Assembly: GCF_002850745.1 (NCBI RefSeq)
Contig: NZ_KZ559466.1
Location: forward strand, 296,892 to 341,174
Origin: Nonomuraea indica
GTDB lineage: Bacteria; Actinomycetota; Actinomycetes; Streptosporangiales; Streptosporangiaceae
Length of the DNA stretch: 44,283 nt
Direction: 5' to 3'
The position numbers and the translations under genes are program-made. Under the pieces are notes generated by a model. It was not told the DNA's origin. It saw only the letters and a program-made list of their open reading frames with translations, and did no database searches. This document shows, in pieces, positions 31,674 to 40,863 of the stretch. Within the stretch, counting starts at the first letter, position 1; each line of letters begins with the position of its first letter.

Positions 31674-33074
31674 TCAGCGGGCGGACAGCTCGGCGAGGAT
31701 CTGGGAGCCGAGCTCGGTGACGTCGCCCGCGCCCATGGTGAGCACGATGTCGCCGGGCCGCGCCCGCGTGGCCGCCAGCGCCGGGACCGCGGCGCGGTCG
31801 GGCGCGTACGCCACCCGCTCGGCCGGCAGCGGCACCCGCTCGGCGACCATCGCCCCCGACACCCCCGGCTCGGGGTCCTCCCGGGCGCCGTAGACGTCGA
31901 GCACGACGACCTCGTCGGCGAGCCCGAGCGCCGCGCCGAACTCGTCGGCGAAGAACCTGGTGCGCGAGTAGAGGTGAGGCTGGAAGATCGCGACGACCCG
32001 GCCGGTGCCGGAGAAGGAGGCCACCACGTCGCGCGCGGCCCGCAGGTCGGCTGCCAGCTCGGTCGGGTGGTGGGCGTAGCTGTCGAAGACGGCGACCCCG
32101 CCCGCCTCGCCCTTGGCCTCGAAGCGACGCTTGGCCCCCGTGAAGGCCGCCAGGCCGTCCCTGATCTCCTCGAAGGGCAGCCCCAGCTCGTCGGCCACGG
32201 CGATGACCGCGGTGGCGTTGAGGGCGTTGTGGGCCCCGGGAACGGCCAGCCTGACGTCGCCGCGGCCCTCGACGGTGAACGTGGTGCCGAACCCGTCGGG
32301 CCGCACGTCGGTGACCCGGATCTCGCCGGCGGCGCCGTAGGTGCGCACCCGGATGCCGCGCGAGCGCGCCACCTCGGCCAGCTCGACGGCGCCCGGGTCG
32401 TCGGCGCAGGCGATGAGCACCGAGCCGACGCGGTCGGCGAAGCGGGCGAAGCTGTCGTGGACGGCCCGCGGGTCGCCGTAGTTGTCGAGGTGGTCGGCCT
32501 CGACGTTGGTCACCACGGCGATGTCGGGCGCGAGCATGAGGAACGACCCGTCGCTCTCGTCGGCCTCGGCCACGAACACCTGGCCCGAGCCCTCGTCGGC
32601 GCCGAGCCCGGTGGTGACCAGCTGGCCGCCCACGCAGTAGGACGGGTCGGCGCCGCACTTCTGCAGCGCCACGGTGAGCATGGAGGTGGTGGTGGTCTTG
32701 CCGTGGGTGCCGGCGATGGCGACGGCGGTGCGGCCGGCCATCACGGAGGCGAGGGCGGCGGCCCGCGGGATGACCCGCAGCCCCTGCTTGAGCGCCTCGC
32801 CCAGCTCGGGGTTGGAGTCGCGGATCGCGGTGGAGACGACCACGGTGTCGACGTTCTTGACGTGGGAGGCGGCGTGGCCGATGTGCACGGTGGCGCCCAG
32901 CCGGCGCAGCTCGTTGAGCAGGTCGCTGCCGCGGGCGTCGCTGCCGGAGACGGGAACGCCCCGCTTGAGCAGGATGCGCGCGATGCCCGACATGCCGGCG
33001 CCGCCGATGCCGATGAAGTGCACCCGCCCGAGATCCTCGGCGGAGACGGGGTCGACCAGCTTGACCAGACTCAT
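31674..33074 (-). CDS. murC: UDP-N-acetylmuramate-L-alanine ligase
   Basis: 466 residues. Adds L-Ala to UDP-MurNAc, the first amino acid of the peptidoglycan stem peptide. Motifs seen: N-terminal Rossmann VHFIGIGGAGMSGIA; ATP loop AGTHGKTTTTSM; EADESDGSFL; TNVEADHLDNYGD; and SYAHHPTELAADLRAAR in the C-terminal domain. ATG overlaps the murG stop by 4 bases (ATGA), so it is translationally coupled. Some actinomycetes (for example Streptomyces coelicolor) keep murC elsewhere; here it stays in the cluster as in mycobacteria. Confidence 0.98.
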   Translation of the reverse strand: MSLVKLVDPVSAEDLGRVHFIGIGGAGMSGIARILLKRGVPVSGSDARGSDLLNELRRLGATVHIGHAASHVKNVDTVVVSTAIRDSNPELGEALKQGLRVIPRAAALASVMAGRTAVAIAGTHGKTTTTSMLTVALQKCGADPSYCVGGQLVTTGLGADEGSGQVFVAEADESDGSFLMLAPDIAVVTNVEADHLDNYGDPRAVHDSFARFADRVGSVLIACADDPGAVELAEVARSRGIRVRTYGAAGEIRVTDVRPDGFGTTFTVEGRGDVRLAVPGAHNALNATAVIAVADELGLPFEEIRDGLAAFTGAKRRFEAKGEAGGVAVFDSYAHHPTELAADLRAARDVVASFSGTGRVVAIFQPHLYSRTRFFADEFGAALGLADEVVVLDVYGAREDPEPGVSGAMVAERVPLPAERVAYAPDRAAVPALAATRARPGDIVLTMGAGDVTELGSQILAELSAR

Positions 33075-34144
33075 CGGGCTATCTCCAAGACTTTCCTCGC
33101 GAGAATGATATCGGCGTCCTTGCGCCCCAGCCGGGAGGCGGCCTCGGACATGACGGCGACCCGCTCGGGGTCGCGCAGGATGGGCAGCACGTTACGGATG
33201 ATCCAATCGGGTGACAGCTCGGCGTCGTCGACCACCAGGCCGCCGCCGCCCGCGACGATGCGCTCGGCGTTGATCCGCTGCTCGCCGTTGCCGTGCGGCA
33301 GCGGCACGTACGCGCCGGGCAGGCCCACGGCGGTCATCTCGGCGCAGGTGAGCGCGCCGCTGCGGCACAGCGCCAGGTCGGCCGCGGCGTAGGCGAGGTC
33401 CATCCGGTCGACGTACGGCAGCAGGACGTACTGGGGGTCGCCGGGCGGCGGCTCCCGCTCGGCGGTGTTGCCCGGCCCCAGCACGTGCAGCACCTGCACG
33501 CCGGCCGCGCGCAGGGCCGGCGCGGCGGCCAGGGCGGCCTGGTTGATCGACCGGGCGCCGCGGGAGCCGCCGAAGACGAGCAGGGTCGGCCGGTCGTTCT
33601 CCAGCCCGAACCAGGAGCGGGCCTTGTCGCCGGTGGACAGCCGGTCGAGCGCCACGATCTCGCGGCGCAGCGGGGTGCCGATGTAGTCGCCCTTGAAGGC
33701 CGCGTCGGGGGAACCGGCGAAGACGTGGTCGGTGAGCTTGGCGCCGAGCCGGTTGGCGAGGCCGGGCCGCGGGTTGGCCTCGTGGACGACGATCGGCAGG
33801 CCGCGGCGCTTGGCCGCGAGGTAGGCCGGGGTCGCCACGTAGCCGCCGAAGCCGACGAGGACGTCGGCTTCGACCCGGTCGAGCACGCCGGCCACGGCGT
33901 TGACCGCCACGGCCAGCCGGCCGGGCATGGTGAGCAGCTGCGTGGTGAGAGCGCGGGGCAGCGGCACCGCGGGGACCAGCTCCAGGCCGTAGCCCCGGGC
34001 CGGCACGAGGCTGGTCTCCAGGCCGCGCTCGGTGCCGACGCAGGTGATGCCGATGCTCGGGTCGAGACGGCGCAACGCGTCGGCAAGGGCGAGTGCCGGC
34101 TCGATGTGGCCGGCCGTCCCTCCCCCGGCGAGGACCACCCTCAT
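33071..34144 (-). CDS. murG: Lipid II synthase (UDP-GlcNAc transferase MurG)
   Basis: 357 residues from the ATG at 34144, with GGGAG 5 bases upstream; a GTG two codons earlier lacks a proper site. GT-B glycosyltransferase that adds GlcNAc to lipid I on the inner membrane face. The glycine-rich loops are visible (VVLAGGGTAGHIEPALALADAL near the N-terminus and LLVFGGSRGARSINQAAL), as is the donor-site stretch ALCRSGALTCAEMTAVGLPGAYVPLPHGNGEQRINAE. 9 bases after ftsW and overlapping murC. Confidence 0.97.
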   Translation of the reverse strand: MRVVLAGGGTAGHIEPALALADALRRLDPSIGITCVGTERGLETSLVPARGYGLELVPAVPLPRALTTQLLTMPGRLAVAVNAVAGVLDRVEADVLVGFGGYVATPAYLAAKRRGLPIVVHEANPRPGLANRLGAKLTDHVFAGSPDAAFKGDYIGTPLRREIVALDRLSTGDKARSWFGLENDRPTLLVFGGSRGARSINQAALAAAPALRAAGVQVLHVLGPGNTAEREPPPGDPQYVLLPYVDRMDLAYAAADLALCRSGALTCAEMTAVGLPGAYVPLPHGNGEQRINAERIVAGGGGLVVDDAELSPDWIIRNVLPILRDPERVAVMSEAASRLGRKDADIILARKVLEIAR

Positions 34145-34153
34145 GTCCACTCC

Positions 34154-35440
34154 CTAACGTCTCGCTCTGCCTCTGGTCGTTCCCCCCAGGCCAAGCCAGC
34201 TTAGGGCCCGTACGACCGGTCCGGGGCCGCGTGCGGCCAGAGCTTCGCGCGCACCCGGTTCCCTCTTGGCGAACGACAGGAGCATGCCGAGCGCGGCCAG
34301 CGTCGGCAGCAGCGCCGATCCGCCGTACGACACGAGGGGCAGCGGGATGCCGGTGATCGGCAGCACGCCGAGCACGGCGCCCATGTTGACGATCGCCTGC
34401 CCGGCGATCCAGGCGACCACGGCGGCGGCGGCCAGGCGGACGAACGGGTCGTTGACCCGGGTGGCGACACGCAGCCCCGCGTAGCCGAGCAGCCCGAACA
34501 GGGCCACCACGACCAGGGTCCCCATGAGGCCGAGTTCCTCGCCGAGGATGGCGAAGATGAAGTCGCTCTCGCCGTGCGGCAGCCAGTTCCACTTGGCCCG
34601 GCTGCTGCCGAGGCCGAGACCGAACCAGCCTCCGGAGCCCATCGCGATCTGGCCCTGCACGGCCTGGTAGCCGGCCCCCTGCGCGTCGGCCCACGGGTCT
34701 AGCAGCGAGCTGACCCTGGCCATCCGGTAGGGCTCCACCCGGATCATGATGACGGCGGCCAGCACGGCGAGCGCCAGGATGCCGCCGAACAGCCGGATCG
34801 GCGCCCCCACCACCCACAGCAGGGCCAGGAAGATCATGAAGAGCACGAGCGTGGTGCCGAGGTCGCGGCCGAGCATGACCATGACGGCCAGGATGGCCGT
34901 GCCGGGCATGAGCGGGATGAGCATGTGCCGCCACTCGATGCGCCCCTGTCGCGCCCGGCGGGCGAGCAGGTCGGCGCCCCACAGGGCCAGGCCGAGCTTG
35001 GCGGGCTCCGACGGCTGGATGGTCAGCCCGCCCGGCAGGTAGATCCACCGCTGGGCGCCCAGCTCGGAGGAGCCGATGAACAGCACCATGACCAGCGCGA
35101 TGATGGACAGCGCCATCAGCGGGTAGCCGGCCCAGCGGAAGAACTTGTGCGGCAGCCGCGAGCAGAGCCACATGACGACCACGCCGAGCGCGGCCGACAG
35201 CGACTGCTTGATGAACCAGGAGTAGGGGCTGCCGGTCTTCTGCATCGACTCGATGCTGGAGGCGGACAGCACCATCATCAGGCCGAGCGCCAGCAGCAGA
35301 CCGCTGCACCCGATGACCAGGTAGTAGGTGGTGAGCGGCTTGCCGAGCAGCTCCTTGAGCACGCCCAGCTGCTCGCGGGCCCACCCGGTGGGACCCTCGA
35401 CCGGGCCGGGCTGCGGCCGGTCCTCGGTGGTGGCGCTCAC
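34154..35440 (-). CDS. ftsW: SEDS peptidoglycan glycosyltransferase FtsW
   Basis: 428 residues. The GTG at 35440 overlaps the murD stop (GTGA), which decides the start; the frame extends upstream into murD but without homology. A ~45-residue cytoplasmic N-terminus precedes about ten membrane spans. SEDS marks: SASSIESMQKTGSPYSWFIKQ, QPSEPAKLGL, MLGRDLGTTLV, DFIFAILGEELGLMG and LPITGIPLPLVSYGGSALL. With FtsI it forms the septal glycan polymerase/transpeptidase pair. The window's cluster has one SEDS protein only. Confidence 0.96.
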   Translation of the reverse strand: MSATTEDRPQPGPVEGPTGWAREQLGVLKELLGKPLTTYYLVIGCSGLLLALGLMMVLSASSIESMQKTGSPYSWFIKQSLSAALGVVVMWLCSRLPHKFFRWAGYPLMALSIIALVMVLFIGSSELGAQRWIYLPGGLTIQPSEPAKLGLALWGADLLARRARQGRIEWRHMLIPLMPGTAILAVMVMLGRDLGTTLVLFMIFLALLWVVGAPIRLFGGILALAVLAAVIMIRVEPYRMARVSSLLDPWADAQGAGYQAVQGQIAMGSGGWFGLGLGSSRAKWNWLPHGESDFIFAILGEELGLMGTLVVVALFGLLGYAGLRVATRVNDPFVRLAAAAVVAWIAGQAIVNMGAVLGVLPITGIPLPLVSYGGSALLPTLAALGMLLSFAKREPGAREALAARGPGPVVRALSWLGLGGTTRGRARR

Positions 35441-36801
35441 GGGGCCGCCTTCAGTTCGCGTACGGCTCGCGCGAAGGCCTCCCCCCGGGCCGGGTAGCCG
35501 GCGAACATGTCGAGCGACGCGCCCGCCGGGGAGAGCAGCACGGTGTCCCCCGGCGAGGCCAGGCGGGCGGCTTCGGAGACGACTCGGTTCATCGTCCCAG
35601 TGTCTTGGCCGGAGATGTCCACGACGGGGACATTCGGCGCGTGTCGCGCGAGTGCCTCGGCGATCCGGGCCCGGTCGGCGCCGAGCAGCACCACGCCGCG
35701 CAGCCGGGGGGCGGCCCGCCGCACGAGGTCGTCCACGTCGGCGCCCTTGAGCTGGCCGCCCGCGATCCACACGATCGACCGGTAGGCCGACAGGGCCGCC
35801 GCGGCGGCGTGCGGGTTGGTGGCCTTGGAGTCGTCGACGTAGTCGACCTCGCCGATCCGCTCGACGTGGGCCAGGCGGTGCGGGTCGGGCGTGAAGTCGC
35901 GCAGGCCCTGCCGTACGGCGGCGGCGGGCACGCCCAGGGAGCGGGCCAGCGCGGCGGCGGCCAGGGCGTTGGCCACGTTGTGCGGCGCGAGGGGGCGCAC
36001 GTCGGCCAGGGTCGCGAGCTCCTCGGCCGCCTCGACGGGGTCGGCGACGAACGCCCGGTCGACGAGGAGGTCCTCGACCACGCCGAGCTGGCCGGGCCGG
36101 GGCACGCCGAGCGTGAAGCCGACGGCTCCCGGGTACGGGGCGGCCAGGCGGGTGGCCTCGGGGTCGTCGGCGTTGTGCACGACGGTGCCGGCGCGCTCGT
36201 AGATGCGGCCCTTGGCCTCGGCGTAGGCGTCCATGGAGCCGTGCCAGTCGAGGTGGTCGGGCGCGACGTTGAGTATCGCGGCGGCGTGCGGGGCGAGGCT
36301 GCTCGACCAGTGGAGCTGGAAGCTCGACAGCTCGACGGCGAGCACGTCGTAGGGCTCCGTGACGGCCTGGATGACCGGGACGCCCACGTTGCCGACGGCG
36401 ACCGCCTCGCGGCCGGCGGCCCGCAGGATGGCGGTGAGCATGCGCACGGCCGTGGTCTTGCCGTTGGTGCCGGTCAGCGCCAGCCAGGGGGCGGCGCCGG
36501 CGGGCCGCAGCCGCCAGGCCAGCTCCACCTCGCCGACGACCTCGACGCCCGCGGCGAGCGCGGCGGCGACGAGCGGATGGTGCGGCGCCCAGCCGGTGGT
36601 GACGAGGCGGGTGACGCCCTCGGGCAGCTCCAGCGGCCCGAAGCGCACCTCGACGCCCCGGCCGGCCAGCTCGGCGGCGGCCTCGCGCTGCCGGTCGCCC
36701 GCGACGGACTCGACCACCACGACGGGCTCGCCGCGCCCGGCCAGGGCCCGCGCCACCGCGGTGCCGGACACGCCGAGCCCGGCGACGCAGGTGCGGCTCA
36801 C
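35437..36801 (-). CDS. murD: UDP-N-acetylmuramoylalanine-D-glutamate ligase
   Basis: 454 residues. Adds D-Glu to UDP-MurNAc-L-Ala. ATP loop WLALTGTNGKTTAVRML, followed by NVGVPVIQAV, VELSSFQLHW, NVAPDHLDWHGSMDAYAEAKGRIY, NVANALAAAALA and YVDDSKATNPHAAAAAL, all family marks. GTG at 36801 has GAGG 7 bases upstream and begins 4 bases after the mraY stop. Confidence 0.97.
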   Translation of the reverse strand: MSRTCVAGLGVSGTAVARALAGRGEPVVVVESVAGDRQREAAAELAGRGVEVRFGPLELPEGVTRLVTTGWAPHHPLVAAALAAGVEVVGEVELAWRLRPAGAAPWLALTGTNGKTTAVRMLTAILRAAGREAVAVGNVGVPVIQAVTEPYDVLAVELSSFQLHWSSSLAPHAAAILNVAPDHLDWHGSMDAYAEAKGRIYERAGTVVHNADDPEATRLAAPYPGAVGFTLGVPRPGQLGVVEDLLVDRAFVADPVEAAEELATLADVRPLAPHNVANALAAAALARSLGVPAAAVRQGLRDFTPDPHRLAHVERIGEVDYVDDSKATNPHAAAAALSAYRSIVWIAGGQLKGADVDDLVRRAAPRLRGVVLLGADRARIAEALARHAPNVPVVDISGQDTGTMNRVVSEAARLASPGDTVLLSPAGASLDMFAGYPARGEAFARAVRELKAAP

Positions 36802-36805
36802 CGGG

Positions 36806-37861
36806 TCACCTCGGCATCCACTCGAAGTAGAACAGGCCGAGCCCGAGGGCCGAGCAGAGCATGGCGATCAGCCAGAAGCGGACCACGATCGTGGTCTCGG
36901 CCCAGCCCTTGAGCTCGAAGTGGTGCTGCAGCGGCGCCATCCGGAAGACCCGTTTGCCGGTCAGCTTGAAGGAGCCGACCTGGATGATGACCGACATCGT
37001 GATGATCACGCAGAGGCCGGCCAGGATGATCAGCAGGAGCTGGGTGCGGGTGGCGATGGCCAGGCCCGCCAGCACGCCGCCGAGCGCCAGCGAGCCGGTG
37101 TCGCCCATGAAGATCCGGGCGGGCGGGGCGTTCCACCACAGGAAGCCGATCAGCGCGCCGAGCACGGCCGCGGCCACCACGGCGAGGTCGAGCGGGTCGC
37201 GTACCCAGTAGCAGTTGGGGCCGAGCTGGTCGATGCAGTTGTTGCGCAGCTGCCAGTTGCCGATCAGGACGTACGCGGCGAGCACGACGCCGGTGGCGCC
37301 GCTGGCCAGGCCGTCGAGGCCGTCGGTGAGGTTCACCGCGTTGGAGAAGCCGACGATCATGATCAGGACCCAGACGGTGAACCCGACGATGCCGATCGAC
37401 GGCCCGAAGTCGCGCAGGAAGGACAGCCGGGGCTCCGCGGGGGTGATGCCGTAGACGTTGGCCTGCTGGGTGACCATCACGGCGAAGACCGCGCCGACGA
37501 CGAGCTGGCCGAGAGCCTTGGCGCCGCTGCGCAGGCCCAGGCTGCGCTGCTTGTAGATCTTGATGAAGTCGTCGAGGAAGCCGACCGCGCCGAGCCCGGT
37601 CATCAGGAACAGCACGAGCATCCCGGAGACGGTCGGCGGGGTGAGCGTGGCCGCGTGGGAGCCGCCGTAGGCGAGCAGGGAGGCCAGCACGATGACGGTG
37701 CCGCCCATGGTGGGGGTGCCCCGCTTGCCGTGGTGCCCGGACGGGCCCTCCTCGCGGATCTCCTGGCCGTAGCCGCGCCTGGAGAACAGCCGGATGGCCA
37801 CCGGCGTGCCGAGCATGGAGAGGATCAGGCCGATCGCGCCGGCGATGATGATGTTGGTCAC
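36806..37861 (-). CDS. mraY: Phospho-N-acetylmuramoyl-pentapeptide transferase
   Basis: 351 residues, about ten membrane spans. Transfers phospho-MurNAc-pentapeptide to undecaprenyl phosphate, making lipid I. Family motifs: [29 protein letters not shown] (Asp pair), [31 protein letters not shown], and [23 protein letters not shown]. The GTG at 37861 overlaps the murF stop (GTGA), which fixes the start. Confidence 0.97.
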   Translation of the reverse strand: MTNIIIAGAIGLILSMLGTPVAIRLFSRRGYGQEIREEGPSGHHGKRGTPTMGGTVIVLASLLAYGGSHAATLTPPTVSGMLVLFLMTGLGAVGFLDDFIKIYKQRSLGLRSGAKALGQLVVGAVFAVMVTQQANVYGITPAEPRLSFLRDFGPSIGIVGFTVWVLIMIVGFSNAVNLTDGLDGLASGATGVVLAAYVLIGNWQLRNNCIDQLGPNCYWVRDPLDLAVVAAAVLGALIGFLWWNAPPARIFMGDTGSLALGGVLAGLAIATRTQLLLIILAGLCVIITMSVIIQVGSFKLTGKRVFRMAPLQHHFELKGWAETTIVVRFWLIAMLCSALGLGLFYFEWMPR

Positions 37862-39297
37862 TGGGGGGCACCCCCGAGCAGCAGCTCGGCCGTCCTTTCG
37901 AGACCCATCGCGCGCGGGCCCTTGACGAGCACCACGTCGCCGGGCCGCAGCCAGGCGCCCACCTGGGCCGCCGCGGCCTGCGCGTCGGGCACGTGGACGA
38001 TCGGGAGCGCCTCGCCGTCGCCAGGCGACATACCGGAAATGTCCGGCGAGACGGCGGACGGGGCCCCCGCGGCCGCGGCGGCCCCCTCCAGGACCGGCTC
38101 CGCGTCGGGGCCGGCCACGACGAGACCGGACAGGCCGGAACCACCCGCCAGGCGGCCCAGCTCCTCGTTGAGCGCCGCGCCGTCCTCGCCCAACTCGCGC
38201 AGGGCGGCGATCACGGCGAAGCGCCGCCGCCCCTTGCCGAGCGCGCCCAGCGCCTCGAACGCGGCCCGCATCGAGTCGGGGTTGGCGTTGTAGGCGTCGT
38301 TGACGACCGTGACGCCGTCGGCCCGGTCCGTGACCTCCATCCGCCACCGGCTGCGCGGCGTGGCCTCCGACAGCTCCTCGGCGATGGTGGCGACGGGCAG
38401 GCCCAGCTCGTAGGCGGCGGCCGCGGCGGCCAGGGAGTTCTCGACGGCCGGGGTGCCGTACAGCTTCAGCTTGACCGGGGCGGCGCCGGAGGGGGTGTGC
38501 AGCGTGAAGGAGGCCCGGCCGCGCTCGTCCACGGTCACGCCCTCGGCGCGGATCGCCGCGTCCTCGCCGCGCCCGTACAGCGTGACGCGGGCGGCGGTGC
38601 GCGCGGCCATCGCCCGCACCAGCGGGTCGTCGGCGTTGAGCACGGCGACCCCGTCGCGGGGCAGCGACTCGACAAGCTCGCCCTTGGCCTGCGCGATGGC
38701 CTCCTTGCCGCCGAACACGCCGAGGTGGGCGGTGCCGACGTTCAGCACGACGCCGATGCGGGGCGGCGCGATGCGGGTGAGCGCCGCGATGTGACCGATG
38801 TTGCGCGCGCTCAGCTCCAGGACCATGAAGCGGGTGTCGAGGTCGGCCTTGAGCACCGTCAGCGGGTGGCCGATCTCGTTGTTGTAGGAGCCGACCGGCG
38901 CGATGGTCGGGCCGATGCGCGCGGTGAGCCGGGCCAGCAGGTCCTTGGTGGTCGTCTTGCCGGCCGATCCGGTCACGCCGATCACGGTGGCGTCGGGCAG
39001 CGCCGCCGCCTGCGCCGTGGCCAGGCCGGCGAGCGCGGCGGCCTGGTCCGGCACGATCACCGCGGGCGCCTCGACCGGCCTGCTCGCCAGCACCGCGACG
39101 GCTCCGGCCCGGACCGCCTGGGCGGCGTAGTCGTGGCCGTCGACGCGCGCGCCCTTGAACGCGACGAACAGCGATCCCGGCCGGACGTCACGCGAGTCGA
39201 TCACGACGGGACCGCGGACCACCGCCCGGGGGTCGGCCTTGCCTGACAGGGCGCCCGAGGTGATCTCGGCGATCCTGGCCAGGGGCAACGGGATCAT
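37858..39297 (-). CDS. murF: UDP-MurNAc-tripeptide-D-Ala-D-Ala ligase
   Basis: 479 residues. Adds D-Ala-D-Ala to complete the stem pentapeptide. ATP loop [87 protein letters not shown]. Near the C-terminus about 25 residues ([26 protein letters not shown]) look like a small insertion relative to the family core. ATG overlaps the murE stop (ATGA). Confidence 0.97.
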   Translation of the reverse strand: MIPLPLARIAEITSGALSGKADPRAVVRGPVVIDSRDVRPGSLFVAFKGARVDGHDYAAQAVRAGAVAVLASRPVEAPAVIVPDQAAALAGLATAQAAALPDATVIGVTGSAGKTTTKDLLARLTARIGPTIAPVGSYNNEIGHPLTVLKADLDTRFMVLELSARNIGHIAALTRIAPPRIGVVLNVGTAHLGVFGGKEAIAQAKGELVESLPRDGVAVLNADDPLVRAMAARTAARVTLYGRGEDAAIRAEGVTVDERGRASFTLHTPSGAAPVKLKLYGTPAVENSLAAAAAAYELGLPVATIAEELSEATPRSRWRMEVTDRADGVTVVNDAYNANPDSMRAAFEALGALGKGRRRFAVIAALRELGEDGAALNEELGRLAGGSGLSGLVVAGPDAEPVLEGAAAAAGAPSAVSPDISGMSPGDGEALPIVHVPDAQAAAAQVGAWLRPGDVVLVKGPRAMGLERTAELLLGGAPQ

Positions 39298-40841
39298 GCG
39301 TGCTTCCTGCTTTCCTTGCGTGCGGCGATCGCCTCGGCGACGACCTGACGGTCGTCGAAGGGGATCACTTCGCCTGAGATGTACTGGCCCTGCTCGTGGC
39401 CCTTGCCTGCCACGACCACCACGTCGCCGCGCTCGGCCCGGCCGATCGCCAGGTCGATCGCGGCCGCGCGGTCAGGCTCAATGATCACATGAGCGCGGTC
39501 GTGCTGCGGAACGCGGAGCGCTCCCTCCATCATCGCGGCCAGGATCGCCAGCGGGTCCTCGGAGCGGGGATTGTCGCTGGTGAAAATCGCCACATCGGCC
39601 AGCCGCGCCGCGGCCTCGCCCATCAGCGGGCGTTTCCCGGCGTCGCGGTCGCCGCCGCAACCCAGCACGACCGTGAGGCTGCCCGCGGTGACCTCGCGCA
39701 GCGAGCACAGCACCGACTCGACGGCCCCGGGCTTGTGCGAGTAGTCGACGACGGCCTGGAAGTCCTCGCCGGGCCCGGTCACCCGTTCCATCCGGCCGGG
39801 CACGCCGGTCAGGGAGGCGACGCCGTGGACGGCCGTCTGCAGCGTCACCCCGGCCTCGACCAGGGTGACGACCGCGCCGAGCGCGTTGGCGACGTTGAAC
39901 GGGCCGGGCAGCGCGATCTGCGCGTCGGCCTCCACCCCGCCGGGACCCACCACGCGGAACGTGCTGCCGTCGGCGCCCAGCCGGGTGTCCAGGGCCCGCC
40001 AGTCGGCCGCCGGGTCGCCCAGCGCGGAGAAGGTGGTCATCGGCACCTTGGCCCGCGACAGCAGCTCGCGGCCGTACGGGTCGTCGACGTTGGTCACGCC
40101 CACGCGGCTCATCTCCGGCTGGAACAGCCGGGCCTTGGTCGCGAAGTAGTCGTCGAGATCCTTGTGGAAGTCGAGGTGGTCCTGCGACAGGTTGGTGAAC
40201 AGGGCCACGTCGTAGAAGACGCCGTCGACCCGGCCGAGCGCCAGCGCGTGGCTGGAGACCTCCATGGCGGCGGCGGTCACGCCGCGCTCACGCATGAGGC
40301 CGAACAGGCCGTGCAGCTCCGACGCCTCCGGAGTGGTCAGCCTGGCCGGGAAGTGCTCCTCGCCCACGCGGATCTCGACGCCGCCGACCAGCCCGGCCGT
40401 GTGCCCGGCGGCGCGCAGCCCCGCCTCCAGCAGGAACGTGGTGGTCGACTTGCCGCTGGTGCCGGTGACGCCGAGCACCTGGATGTCGTGCGCCGGCTGG
40501 CCGTACACCCAGGAGGCGACCTGCCCGAGCAGGGCGCGCGGGTCGGGCACCACCAGCACCGGCAGCCCGGTCGCCGCCGCCGCCTCGCGGCCCGCGGGGT
40601 CGGTGAGCACGGCGACGGCTCCACGTGCCAGCGCCTCGGCGGCGAAGCTCGCGCCGTGCACCTGGCTGCCGCGCACGGCGACGTAGAGGTCGCCGCGCGT
40701 GACCTCGCGGGAGTCGATGGTGACGCCGGTCAGCGCGGCGTGGGGCGACCTCGGCGAGCCGGACTCGGCGTCGAGCATGGTCGCGAGCCCCGTCAGCGGA
40801 CGGGGCGAGGTGGTCGTGGGACGCATGGACGGGGGACGCAC
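39294..40841 (-). CDS. murE: UDP-MurNAc-dipeptide-meso-DAP ligase
   Basis: 515 residues. Adds the third stem residue. The DNPRSEDP motif near the C-terminus is the one associated with meso-diaminopimelate specificity, suggesting a meso-DAP wall; ATP loop LGVTGTSGKSTTTFLLE; NLSQDHLDFHKDLDDYFATKARLF; VDYSHKPGAVE. The start is uncertain: GTG at 40841 (used here, AAAGG 12 bases upstream) or ATG at 40826. 22 bases after ftsI. Confidence 0.96.
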   Translation of the reverse strand: MRPPSMRPTTTSPRPLTGLATMLDAESGSPRSPHAALTGVTIDSREVTRGDLYVAVRGSQVHGASFAAEALARGAVAVLTDPAGREAAAATGLPVLVVPDPRALLGQVASWVYGQPAHDIQVLGVTGTSGKSTTTFLLEAGLRAAGHTAGLVGGVEIRVGEEHFPARLTTPEASELHGLFGLMRERGVTAAAMEVSSHALALGRVDGVFYDVALFTNLSQDHLDFHKDLDDYFATKARLFQPEMSRVGVTNVDDPYGRELLSRAKVPMTTFSALGDPAADWRALDTRLGADGSTFRVVGPGGVEADAQIALPGPFNVANALGAVVTLVEAGVTLQTAVHGVASLTGVPGRMERVTGPGEDFQAVVDYSHKPGAVESVLCSLREVTAGSLTVVLGCGGDRDAGKRPLMGEAAARLADVAIFTSDNPRSEDPLAILAAMMEGALRVPQHDRAHVIIEPDRAAAIDLAIGRAERGDVVVVAGKGHEQGQYISGEVIPFDDRQVVAEAIAARKESRKHA

Positions 40842-40863
40842 GGCGGCAGCGTACCTTTCCCTG